Assembly (NCBI GenBank): GCA_036877525.1
Contig: JAZGTH010000040.1
Coordinates: forward strand, 2,108,001 to 2,172,000
Length of the DNA: 64,000 nucleotides
Reading direction: 5' to 3'
From: Chromobotia macracanthus
Lineage: Eukaryota; Chordata; Actinopteri; Cypriniformes; Botiidae
Of this stretch, positions 49,201-61,700 are shown piece after piece. Below the pieces are notes generated by a model. That model was not told where the DNA came from. It searched no databases and saw only the letters and a list, made by a program, of their open reading frames with translations. Position 1 is the first letter of the stretch. Each line of letters begins with the position of its first letter. Position numbers and translations under genes: made by a program.

Positions 49201-50476
49201 TACTTCACCCGAGGCTGGATGCTTGCTTTACCCAGACGCCAGTAACTCTGTGCTTAAGAGGTTGACCATGCTCAACAACTATAGGGTGAACAGAGTAAAC
49301 CATGAAATCATAAATCAAAAACTCATGAACAAACTATTTTTTTTTACCCCAGGGCCCTACAATGAGTTGACGATACATTAAGGGACCTTAATATGGGGAA
49401 AGTCCCTTCACTGATCCCTAAATCATATTACAGGTTACCAAACACCTAGCCCTCTCCCCTAAATAAATCAGTCAGCATCTCAGTTGCAACCCGAGTGAAA
49501 ACAGAAAACGCTGCTCATCTCTGTCAGCCTCTGGACGAAAGTAAATAAACTATTACACTAAACTTACTGGCTTGGTGTACACTGGTAATGCACATATCAA
49601 ACACCAAACCACCCTGATTTCTGGAAGCTTTTTTGTTACGATGCTAGGATGTCTTGCAGTAATCTCTCTGCCTTTCATACTTGCATCAGTAAAGATTACG
49701 TCTGGACAAACTTGTGGTCTAAACCGTGATTAACCACTAAAGGTTTTCTTGTAGCTTAAGGATAGGTGTAGAAATGTATGCTTTGTAGCCGGCATTTGAT
49801 TACTCAGCTACGAGTGTCTAGAACTCATCACTTTGATGAAATTAAAATTCAAACTCAAAGACGAGAAAAACAACCTGAAGGTAACACAAAAAAGCCATGC
49901 TGATGAATAATGGAAAAGATGGTGAAAAGTGCTAATGCTGGTCCTATAACCAAGGCCATGCTCCCCGGTGACTCCCCAGGTGTCGGTGGCACGGCCAGGT
50001 GTTTGACAGTAGCAGGTGTGATGGCTCTCGGCCAGAGTGTGTGCTGAGGACGGGCAGATGGGGTGAGGTTCATATGGAGGATTCGGGAGGGAAAACACAG
50101 CAAATACAAACAAGTCTTCAGATGAATGTGACATTCCCACTGACCGCATGCTGCTGGAGACCCACACAAATAAAGGCAGACCGCCCACCATGCATACTGA
50201 CTACCAATGGCAAAATATAATCCTTTTTGTCTTTTATCCTATTTTTTTAATCTCCTATCCTCATCCTCTGGGTCTTCACTGTAAGGTAAGGCAGGAATTT
50301 ATTTATTTTTTGTTAATTAATTTTCCCGATGTGTGACAGTCAAGCTTATCACTAGGCAGGAAAACCAGCAGCCCAAGCAGTATCTTCAAAACATCTCCAT
50401 CCCTTCCCCCCTGCTGGTCCTCGAAAGGTACGTCATCCCGTAATGGTGGCGGATCATCTCCGGAGTTGATTTCCTG
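46300..50476. other. AT-rich interval, possibly cul5 3' UTR, no gene seen
   Basis: No recognisable protein or RNA gene. Reverse-strand AATAAA motifs near 50300 (about 180 bases after the cul5 stop) and others farther down, for example near 46784, would allow a short or a several-kilobase cul5 3' UTR. A CA microsatellite lies at 48218-48247. Confidence 0.4.
48218..48247 (+). repeat. (CA)n microsatellite
   Basis: Run of CA/CG dinucleotides in the cul5 downstream interval. Confidence 0.85.
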
Positions 50477-53400
50477 CTACGCCATGTAGATGAAGGTGTT
50501 AATGTCCGTCTCATCTCTTTTGATGTACTTGTGCTCGATGAGCCACTCAATCTGTTCTTTGATCATCTTCTTCTGAGGAAGGAACATGTTCTTCAGGATC
50601 TCCACCAGCTCGGTCTGTAGCTGGGCATTTGTGATCTTTTTACGCATTTTCATGATCTGAATGATGGCCTCCTGAAAAATGTCACAATGTACGGTCAGAA
50701 GACAGACAGAACATTGGCAGCAACGATATCGCTGTTGCAATGTTTTTGAGGTTTCATACCTGTGTTCTTAATATTCTAAGCTGAACAATGCCTTCATTCT
50801 CTTCTTCTCTCATTCGCTCGGTCGTCAGCTGCAGTCGACCTATCAGGTTTATCTTCCCCCTCTTTTGCACCTTGGAGTTTTTTCTGAAGAAAAATCAATC
50901 TTACATCTAACAGCAGTTTCTATCAAAGTAAAGAACAGGTTTTAAATGGATAGTAGGAGATATTCTTACATCAGGGAGAATTCCTGGTTTACAAAAAACA
51001 ATGTACTGTCTGTGAAATCTTTGGGAGAGCTCACTTGAGGTTCATATAACAGCACTTGGCGCTTGAGCTTTGGGAAGGCAACAAGAGACTGTAGAAAAAG
51101 AGATGGAGAAAAATTCAAAAGAAGCATCTTGGAGATGTTGCCACGATTTTACATACTTGAGCTGTCCCAGTTTATACCAATGATCGCATGATCACATCTC
51201 CTTGGGCCGTACCATCTGTTGTAGGACTTCTTGTTCACTCAAAACTCTCACTTGACTGTTACAGTTAATAAGTTTGGAAATCTGTATTCATATTTCCTAC
51301 TGGTACACCAGCGCAAAATATATTAAACATCTTTTTCTTTATATTAATATATTAAACTATTTATCTTTTAGGTGAAGCATCTAATGTGACTTTTGCACAG
51401 TACTGTACCTGGGCAAAAAAGATGCTACAAAAGTGTAGAGCCTGGTTGTGATCTTACCCAGAGAGTTCGCCTCAGTTCAGCATCAGGCAGCTCAGTGGCA
51501 AGTTTTAGATTCTCAAAGCTAATCCTCTCTCGGGGTCTTTGGTTCCAGGCAAAAAGTACAGCCAACTGAAAGGTTGTGACCTCAAGGTCGAACTGTCCTA
51601 CTTCATTCTTGAAAGTGATCTACCAGAGAAGACAATGTAACCAATTACCTCATTCCAAGAATTACAAATAACAGATAGCCAAACAAAAATGAAATAACAT
51701 ACAATGCCATTAGACATGAGGTGGTGCCAGTGGAGCTTGCGGCCACTGTGGTTCTTCTTGTAGAAGTCTTCCACCTCAGGGATGAGGTCTTCCAGCTCAG
51801 TGGGCAAAGACACAAACACCTTCTCCGAGCTACGTGACCATGCTCCAGCATTCAAGATCTTTATGTTCACAGAGTCCGCTGGGTCACACACAGAGACGAA
51901 TCTTACAAACAGCCCTTTATACCAGTCACATCTTCACAATACAGAACTTAACTGAAAACAGCTATATAGACTGTTTGACCAACGTCACAACTATATAAAC
52001 ATACAGACAGACCAAACTGTGCTTGTAGGTCACCTGGTAAAGCCAGCTTGTTGTGTTTGTGCATCTCCTTGAAAACCTGGTTAAGATCTTCTGACACTTT
52101 GATGTCCTGGAACATTCTAGCCAGCTTGTTCACATAGTCAGCTGGCATGCCAACTTCCTGAAGCAAGACAAATCATAGGAAACTTAGTATTTTAAGGCAC
52201 TTATGTACAAAAATACCATTTGGTATATCACTCTCTCTTATCTTTTGGTCTTACCCTAAGCCACTCCACCATGTTTTCTTCTATCTCACTGTCTGCTGAG
52301 ATGTCCAGGATCAGACGCCTGGTCAGGTGGGCTTTGTGGTATCTCATGAACACATCTTTATTCTGGACATATTTTAGCACAAGCAGCTACAGAAAGAAAA
52401 AAATCCCTGGATTTAACTGATTTGTTGTAGGACATTTATGTTACCAGACAATTTTTAGGAAAAGCAGAACATAAGCGATTAGTCAAAAATGCACGACATG
52501 CTTTAAGACACTTCTAAGTGCCTCACCACTTCCTTGAGCTTTAGCTCGATCTCCTCTGAGGTCAGTTTTTTGCTGAGAGGTGTCTTTCTTAGCAGCATGT
52601 CACAGTAGTTAGCTAGCAGCTCTGGACACTTTGATTCTGGTTGTGTTTTGAGGCCCACCCTGCATGTACACATATTTAGAAACAATAAATAGAACACAGG
52701 AGGAGTTATTTATAGCAGAAGTTACAATCTTCTTCCATGCAACAAAAGGGAATGGTGACCACAGCTGTCAAGATTTTTTGTAAATAGCTTACATTTCAGT
52801 AGGTTCCTCACACAACATTATTGTAAGGTTTTAGAAGACCTATGTACTATAGTGCACAAATATAGACTACTTATAGATACTTTAATAGTCCTGTTTTGAC
52901 TGAGCTTGTCAGTCTTTGGTCATCATCCACTAACATTGTGTGTAACGGAGAAGCTCAGATAATCTGCTAAACATTTGGGGTGAACTATTTCTTTATAAAG
53001 TCCTTTACAAAATTTAAGCCACAAATACAGCAACACAAACTCCATCAGTGAAGAGAAACAACAATATTTAATGTATCTCACTGAAATAGACCTTGAAAAA
53101 AAGCCTAGTATGCACCCATCACTCACCCCTTCTGTTTCATTGGCAGCTCCAACTTAAATATCGTGGCATCATTCACAACTGCTTTGTATGCCTAAAAGTA
53201 ACAACATTTGTTATGTTTCTCTGTCAAACAACAGCATGTGTGCAAAACAAAGCTAACAATTTTTCTTTTGTTTACTCATAACATACAATAACTCTTAATT
53301 CAATTTAGCATTCTGCAGTGAAATCAACAGCGTTTACAATGGACTCGTTGTTGTACAACCTATTGTATTCATGTGCCATCACAGATCTTTGGTGACCATC

Positions 53401-56400
53401 TGGGGTGTGAGCTACTCACTCAGCCTGCTTACAAAGAGCAACTGTATATGAGTTTAAAATGGACGCTCGGTGCAATTACTTTATCTCTAGCCGTCAGGAA
53501 CCGTGGATCGTCCTGGAAGGCCTCCTTCACTAATTTACTAAAGCGTTTGAACAGTGTCAGAAGCTGCTCCACATACTTCTCAGAGTCCTGAGGAGAAACA
53601 CAAACCAAAACTTCAACACCAGTTCAGCATGCTGGGGGCTTAATGGTTCAAGATCCAGGATCCAGGAACTGAATTTGTGAACGTGGCACTCACAGTTGTG
53701 ATAGTCTCGGCAGCAGCCACCATGTCCGCCAGTCCTGCACTGATGATGTGCTCTTCCAAATCTTTCAGCATGGGTTCAATCCCATTCGGCACTTTGTCCA
53801 TGAGTGAGAACATAAGGTGCAATTCTGTGGAGGTGATCACACAGTGCCAAGAGGTTTAGAGGTTACACACTATTTTTTATACAATATATTATTATATTGA
53901 AACTACAGTTTTAAATCATTAACAAAATGAAGTAGAATTGTTCAGATAAGTGTGCTGCTTTCACAAACTACGTCCAACTTTTTTTGTGGCCAAATTTGTA
54001 TATGGACACCCTCTTTTAATTAATGGCCATGGCTAGTTCAGATACACCTGTTACTAACGACTGCATTAAGCAAAACAGCACAGATAATTAACACTACTGA
54101 CCTAAACAGCCCAACATCACAAAAATGAAGAAATATTTTGTATTTTGAACTCCAAACTCACTGTCTGTCTCGTTCCGTTTGATCATGCCTGGACATTCTG
54201 CCAAGATGGTTTCTTTAAATGACGTCACCAGTGCATTTACACAACATTCCATAAGCTGGGAAAACAAAACAATCATTTTAGATCGGTATTCCTGACTCTC
54301 GCACATTCATTCAATAGACAACAATTGACTATTTAAAAAAATACAAATGTTATATACACATTTTTAATGTTTAAATATGATGCAATGATGACGCATTGAT
54401 CATTCTACAATATGCAAAACTGTAGTTCAACATTTCCGTCATTCCCAATTCATATACAACACATGATTGAGTTATTAACAAGCTGTGAATGTTCATTCAT
54501 ATACTCACTGCTTGTACAGAATTACATTCACGCCGAGTCTCTAAATACCGTAGTGCACGTTTCTCCTCTTCTCTTAACTTAGCGTCTGCCTGTTCACGGA
54601 CATAATGCAATACATAATCCAGTATAAAAACTTTACCCACAATGAGTAAAGATTGATCTGAAATAATAATATCTGGCATGGCGTACATATTTCATGTAGT
54701 TTTGTACTCCATTTTGTTGCAGATACGATGGTGCCTGGGTTCTGTAGAACCTTTCAGTGGAGTCTAGGTAGGCCTTCTCAAAGTTATCCCTGTAGATTTG
54801 CAGCTTATCATCAGGATTGGAGCACAGGTTCACTGGGAAGAGATTACACATTTAGATAACAGGTTCTTTACTCATAATTAGATTCTGTTTCAATTCACAG
54901 TCACAATCTGATTCCAAAATGAGTCACGACACATCTCCGATTTGCAGAGTTTGGGTGGCTCAGGACCAAATTCAAGATTCTGCACAACAGTATTAAAACA
55001 TCCAACATACCCATGGAAAAAGCAGCTGATATAATAACCTAGTAACAAAGCTGGCTCTGTGGGGTTCGTTCTGTGTTAATTTTTTTGTCTTTGGCTGCGA
55101 AACTCATCTGCAGGCTCCCATTTATGTTTGTAAATGTTCCTTCTCATGGTATGCAAGCTACACATCTGCTCTCACTGCCATTTTTGTACTTGCAATGTTT
55201 TGTTCTCACGCTTCTGAATAACAATCATAAATAATTCAGATCCTGATTTTCTTGCAGATCGATCCAGAAGTGTTTAAAAAAGCATTGTGATGCATCAGTG
55301 AATCCATTTTTTCCACTCCACTAATACTGGCATCAAATTTACTCCACACTGCAGCCAGCTCTTTGACTCAACCCAACACATCCTGGAGTCATGTTACTAT
55401 TGGATGTGATGTTTTTCCATTGCGGTCTCACCATAAGACTCTCTGACCCCGATGACCAACTGGGAGTCAAACGCCTCTCCCAGCCTTTCAGCATGGACCA
55501 ACTTCATTGCACTATCTTGCAGTCTATTCTTGATGTTGGAGAAGATGGATTCATTCCAAGTGTCCAACATCAGCTGAAGGAAGACCACATGCAGAACAGT
55601 TGTGAATGACTCCCATTCACCAAAGGGAACAAAAGTTTACAGGAACCATTTTATGCTTGGTTCTGCTCACCTTTCTAACGATGCTGTCCTCCACATTGGA
55701 CTTCTTGTTGCTGCCCTGCTTGCCCATCAGGGTGATCTCCAGCTGACAGAACGGCTTGGGCAGAATGTCACACTGCGTGAAGAACTTCCTCCACTCCACA
55801 ATGTAAGCCTTGAGGAGCGCCGTGTCATCCTGATGACTGAGCACTCTCTAAACACCATTGGATTAGATCAACAAAGATTAGAAATAAGGAACCACCATCA
55901 GGTTTTTGTAAGTAAGGTATAATGTACCTAACACTGATAAAACACCATGGTGATGATCATGCCACTGAGTGAAGTCTACTTGCAACATATTGTAAATGGA
56001 CACAAAATTAAGATTTAAGATGGAATACTTCATCAGTTAATTATTTTATTACATGAAATGTTCAGTATCAGGTAAGGTAGCCTGTAAGAGTGGTCCGATA
56101 TCACTTAATTCCCATCTGTGTGGTGGACATTGAGGAATATCAGTGGTGCAATTGACCAATCAAACTTCAACATTCTAGCGAGCCGTGTAGTAATTGACTT
56201 AAATTCTTACCGCTTGGGCTTGCTTAATAAAATCTAAGATGTCCTCTTTGAGGGCCTGATGGATCTTTGCTGGGCCTTTGTCATCCCATAGACAAACTGC
56301 ATGAACATCACTGTCACAATGAAGAAAGAACAGAAAACTAAATGCAAAAACTGTTTAAGGTACAGAGTGTAAAAAGATTTGAAGGTCCTTACGAGAAAAG

Positions 56401-57720
56401 ATCAAACCACTGCTGCTTAGTTACAGATTCTTGGCGAAGCAACTTAAGGACAATGGGGCGCATAAGATCCCACTTGTCCTCAAACTGGAGGGACCCCTTG
56501 TTCTAAAGAAAATGACATGCAAGAAGATACAGTCTGTTAGAAAGAAAGTGCATGTCTACATTCACATACAACACAGGCAACTAGATACTTCAGGAACTTT
56601 GGACTCTTTTCATCCCATCTTCTCAGATGACTGATGCTCAACAAACTACTGAATAAAAATCATTTTTAATCTTTAACAATTAACAAATCTGCTTTGGTTT
56701 GGAGTAATGTTTGGCACAGACTAACTATTTTGCAGCATTTCTACAACTACCTGTTTCAAGCAGTTATTTCTGGTTAAGGATTCATTTAACTGTAATGCAA
56801 ATTGAAATGATGTGTCAAGAGCAGAAGCCAAGCATACATCTGTTTCAAAGACATACTATACCTATAAGCAGCCTGCATGCTATAGCAGATGCACAAAAAG
56901 TATTGAAAACCAAGTTAACTGATTGTTGATCTAAAAACTGCATTACTGGGCATCATCTGAACATGTTTGTATTGCCCAAAATATTGTGTAGATTTGGTGA
57001 GACTCAAAACTTTGTGAACAGCCTACCTAGACAGCATCACTGAGTATCAAATGCCCTTTCTAACATTGCTGTGATGACCAAAACAGGTAGCTAGTTCACT
57101 AGATTTTTGGATAAAGCCATAATTTTAAGCAGTATAAAACAAACAGCCCTACAAGTATAATGTGTCACAAGTGTAATGTGTCTAGGGTTACGCATATGCA
57201 GACAGCAATGATTTTCATATAAAATATGAAATATCAGACTCTACATGACATACAGTAAGGCAGCAAAGATCAGCACGTGAGTGACAAACAGACATCAGAT
57301 CATTCATTACAGTTATTACAGTCGGTGTCATTTAAACATTGGCCAAGCTAGCAACATGGGTGCTAACTGTCAACAGAATCAGACACCTTCATGATATTTA
57401 CTAATAAACAACATTAATAATGAAGTTCAACGCCAGTGAGGTGAATAATGACTTAAACCAGTCAACATGCAATCCAGCATTGTTGTGATTATTAGCTGTA
57501 TGAGTCTCTGCTAGCACACAGCCTGCTAACTGAAGACAGCCAACAGCACAGTCTAATAAACTCAGTGGACATGCACGGAAAAGTCCAAGCAAGCCCCTTA
57601 ATCTCAATGATAAAACATAATCTCTTGAGTCTTGTAGAGGCCTGCGAGGATTTTCGACTGTTTAATGAAAATTTAAAGGCGGAGATCTTTGGCGTCTCTT
57701 ACCTTTAACAAATTAGACAT
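50477..57720 (-). CDS. cul5: cullin-5, scaffold of CRL5 ubiquitin ligases
   Basis: Binds RBX2 at its C-terminus and Elongin B/C-SOCS-box receptors at its N-terminus. Nineteen exons in phase: 57703-57720, 56393-56502, 56211-56310, 55671-55847, 55432-55573, 54687-54832, 54509-54589, 54162-54255, 53694-53824, 53480-53587, 53127-53191, 52527-52659, 52255-52386, 52034-52157, 51703-51878, 51458-51619, 50970-51088, 50760-50883, 50477-50671; 778 residues (human 780). Nearly every exon closely matches human CUL5, e.g. LQFEDKWDLMRPIVLKLLRQ, YLQQNGVQNYMKY, FMRYHKAHLTRRLILDISAD, GRKLHWHHLMSNGI. The last exon holds the neddylation site: Lys about 722 in AIIQIMKMRKK. It ends with the winged-helix tail INTFIYMA. 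Exon 1 encodes only MSNLLK, two residues shorter than the human N-terminus. Teleosts have cul5a and cul5b; I cannot tell which this is. Confidence 0.98.
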
Positions 57721-57753
57721 CGCCGTGTTTCCTTAACTTATCCCCTCGCGCGA

Positions 57754-57763
57754 TCTCGCGAGA
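57754..57763 (-). promoter_or_regulatory. cul5: TCTCGCGAGA palindrome in the cul5 promoter
   Basis: A perfect copy of the CGCG element lies 34 bases upstream of the cul5 ATG in a short CpG-rich patch. The element is known from vertebrate housekeeping promoters and is recognised by BANP when unmethylated. A near match lies in the clptm1 promoter of this window. Confidence 0.7.
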
Positions 57764-57779
57764 TTTGGTCGGGTATGAG

Positions 57780-58615
57780 ATCTCAGTGTGGAGGATTAGG
57801 TCATGCTTCGGTCTGCAAGTGTTATGGGATCGTCATCCCCACGATCGTTGTGTTTCTTTAACGATTGTGGGTAATTCAGCATCGTTGTAATTTATGACAT
57901 GCAACGTCGGATCTTTTCTAAGCGCACATTTATTTCCACAAAGCAGGTTATGGCTTTCATTGGTCAAATCTGTGACTAAACATAGGCAGAGAGGTGGGGG
58001 ATCTTTACAAGGGTCTGTCACATGAGACGTGTGACTGTTTATGAGTGTGGACGAGATTGCGCCCTAGTTGCAAGACTTCATTTTTTGTTTGTCTTTTCAG
58101 CAGTCAATTTATTGCACTATAAAAAAGTTGTGCTATATATTTACAAGTTATAGGGTATAGCTAAGGATAGCAGATATCATCACTTCATTAAAAATGGGAC
58201 ATTTAAAAGTGTGTAAGGGATATATTTAACAAAACCAATCTCTCTGTGTGAGAGTAAAGGAGAGAGGTGAAGTTTTCAGTTTTGTCTCTAAAATCTTCAG
58301 GAAACATTTAAATATCCTTAAGCTGTAACATGGTGCAACTGTGGCATCTTTGCAAATCTTAACACAGCAGAGACGTTGAAATCTCTTTTGAAACTCATAT
58401 GGGATTACTGGGGTCTTTTCTCAAGAGAAACATCGTAGAAGCAGGAGATTTGAGCAAACAAGTCACAAACAAGACCAACAGATATTTTAAATTTAGATTC
58501 AATTTATTTAGATACAGTAATTGTATTTTTCACTGTTTCTGCACATACTATATTAAATACAATTATTCACTTAATTTATTAAAAGCTTCTCAGTAATAAA
58601 TTGCTAATATAAACA
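57780..58615. other. intergenic, no gene seen
   Basis: Between the cul5 5' end and the 3' end of the integrin gene. The sequence becomes AT-rich away from the cul5 promoter, and I see no exon or RNA gene. Confidence 0.5.
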
Positions 58616-58695
58616 GTTATCTCAATAATCACACACGTGTGTGTGTGTGTGTATAAATATATGTGTTTGTGTTGATAAATGATTATTGAGATAAC
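58616..58695. repeat. 16-bp perfect inverted repeat flanking a TG-rich loop
   Basis: The arms gttatctcaataatca (58616-58631) and tgattattgagataac (58680-58695) are exact reverse complements. They enclose a 48-base loop that starts with a (GT)n run, and another (GT)n run follows the right arm. The repeat lies about 40 bases beyond the integrin stop codon, inside its likely 3' UTR. Confidence 0.85.
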
Positions 58696-58733
58696 GTGTG
58701 TGTGTGTGTGAAAATGGTTCCACTTTGGTTTTG

Positions 58734-61700
58734 CTAGTCTTTAGTTTGGGCTGCTTGGTCCATTTTACGACGTCGACGAAAAAATCCACACTAAACAAGG
58801 GATCACAAAAGATCACGAGAAAATGTTTATCATTACATAACATTCTGTTTCGCATGCAATTTTCCAAGTAGTTAAACAAGTACAAAAACAGTACATAGTA
58901 CATACTATGCTATATGCAATAAGTTAGTTCTGAACACAGCCAGAGACAGACAGGAAAGGTTAACTGTACCTTTATTAGAATGATAATGATGATAATAAGG
59001 AGCAACAGTCCACCTATGGAGCCTCCTATGATGGCACCTTTAGATGATGTTACTGCCAGCTTTGTAATGATCACCTCCACCTGCATTGCATGAATGAGTC
59101 TATCAGTACATTTAAGTAAGTTTATAAAATGATGCTTGCCTGATAAAAATGAGACTTTCACTCACTGGAACAATCTTCAAAGTATTCTTTGAAGTGTAGA
59201 GAGTCTCATTAAAGCTGTATTGTGCTACGGCAGTGATCTTGTCTGATTTTTCCTATTCATTTAAAAAGAACATTGATGTTTGTTGTATAAACAATTGGTT
59301 TGTGAGCATGACTCATTTGCATAAAACTATTTATGTCTAGGAGATTACAATACCTTAACATTATGTATTACGATTGTGGCAGCAATGATGATTTTCTGTA
59401 GCTCTTTCATGGTACACTTGATGAAATACTAAAGGCACAAATATTTTTAAAGTCTTTTAAAGTTATGACAGCATCATTGTTTTTTAATATCCCTGTAAAC
59501 CTGATTTTGTACACATTTTTGGGTTAACATCTTTGCTGGTCCTGGAACACCATTGCTGGAAGCCAATAAGATTTTAAGGTTTGTGTTAGTGCTAATTCTA
59601 GTGCTTAATCTTGTACACCATTCTTTTCAACCTATTATTGCCCTATAGGGTAGGATATGGTTATTGTTACTGTTAGAGATTGGGTTAGAACTTAATTTCT
59701 TTGACAATATTGTTGTTCAGGGCCAGCAATAGATGTTGACTCAGTAACTCATGCCTTATTCAACAACATCAGGACAGGCAGAATATCTTACCTCTACTGT
59801 TTTGGTTTTGAGCACAAAACATTCCTAATGCAAAAAGATGAATACATGTTAGTTTGAGAGCTATCATCCTTTATTGTAACTCTAAACAATGTATTTTCTA
59901 TGTGTGATACCTTTGGTGTGACATTGTTTATGGTCATATCTGTGTTGATTGCTTCCTTTGTTATATTTACAGCTACATCGATTGTAGCACCATACTTGTT
60001 TTCACCCACAAACTAAAAATAAAATAGAATGGAATGTGTTCAATATATAATACAATTAAATATCAATATAATGCTACTTACACTTAATACTATTATATTA
60101 TTGGACTGATCCATAATATGGACTTGTGGTTCATATTAAAACTCAACTTTACATTTACACATTTGGCAGACACTTTAGTACATTCAAGTTATACTTGAAA
60201 CTAAACTATATTTTTACATAAAGAGATTTTAAGGAAAATGTGAGGAATGCTAGCTTGTGCAAAATTTGACACCATGTTGTTGGATATGGCTTGATCATTT
60301 TCATTGATTTACATTTTATAAAAAATATTGTGTCTAGATACAGCACCATCATCAGGGAAGGACAACAAGAAATGTCCCAGACCCTGTGATGAGGAGGGCC
60401 CACTCCATACTCACTGTATGGAGACTGGGGGCCACATTTGTAATTTTGTCCTGGTCCCCCTTAATTCAAGCTATAGCCTGTTCTACATATGACTGCGGCC
60501 CCCAAGAGTTCAGAGTCTTTTGATTACTTTAAAACAATTAACATACATTTTGCCCGTTTATTGGCATGTAAAAATCACAAACCCCAAGTCTTAGCAAAAC
60601 TTTTTTTTTTTGCTTTATGTTTAGCTTTATGTACTTTTACCTCAAATATAAATTGCAACGGTGAAGTGTCACTCTTCCCTCCTTCCTCTATATGGAATCT
60701 TTGTGGAATGGATTTGCTGTTGTTGCAGTAAAAATTAAGCTTCAGTATTAGAAAATGAAGAGATTTAATCCCAGCCCTAAAAACTCATTCTTAGTTGTTT
60801 GTTTCCCTTACCCAGTTAGCTGGATTGGTAATGAATACATCACATCAAATGTGTATATTTTAGAGTCCAGATCCTGGGAGCCTCCATTTTTACTAAATAA
60901 AATTGGACAAATGCTGTTGGACAAATTAAATATGTATAACAATGCTGTATAAAATGTAAAAACAACTATCTTAAACCTTGTTAGATTTGCAATAATCTCA
61001 GACTTCATCAGATGATGCAGCACAGATTTTGTTTCATTAAGTTGCCAGGAGATGAAGATGCTTGTCTGGCAGATGTGAATATAAAATCAATAATCAGAAG
61101 ACAGTAGCAAATTAAAGTGAAAAATAAATTTAAAATTAAAACTTAAAATTCTGTGACAGATTCATACCTTTGCACCTTTTTTGAAAACAGGGTGGAGAGG
61201 AAGACATTGTATCTGACTGTCATTCTTTATGGGACAGTGACCTTCAGTTTTCTAGAAATGATAAACAAAACAAACCAGGTTGTGAAACATCAGAATCGGT
61301 TTTGCATTTGTCTTTTAATGTGGGGTTAAATTGTTTTTACCTTTAGACTGAGGATGCTGGGGTAGGTCAAAGTTAGGGTTGTCATATAAGATGGATCTTC
61401 TGTGTTTGTAAGATTAAAATTTATACTCAGGCTTTGAGTTTCTCCAAATATGATCATATTTTCACTACAACAGAAAATATTTCAGTCACATAAACACTGA
61501 AAAGTAGATTTGTATGTTTTGTATTTGTATTCATTTCTTTTTTCAAATAATTTTGATAAATTTTATCATACCTTATTAAAAAAAATAACATACCTTATTT
61601 TTGAATCAGATAATGTAATTTTTGGCCTACAAAGCATATCATTGCACTCATTTTCAAATAAAATCTATAAAATAAAAGAAATATTGTAAATATGTACTTT

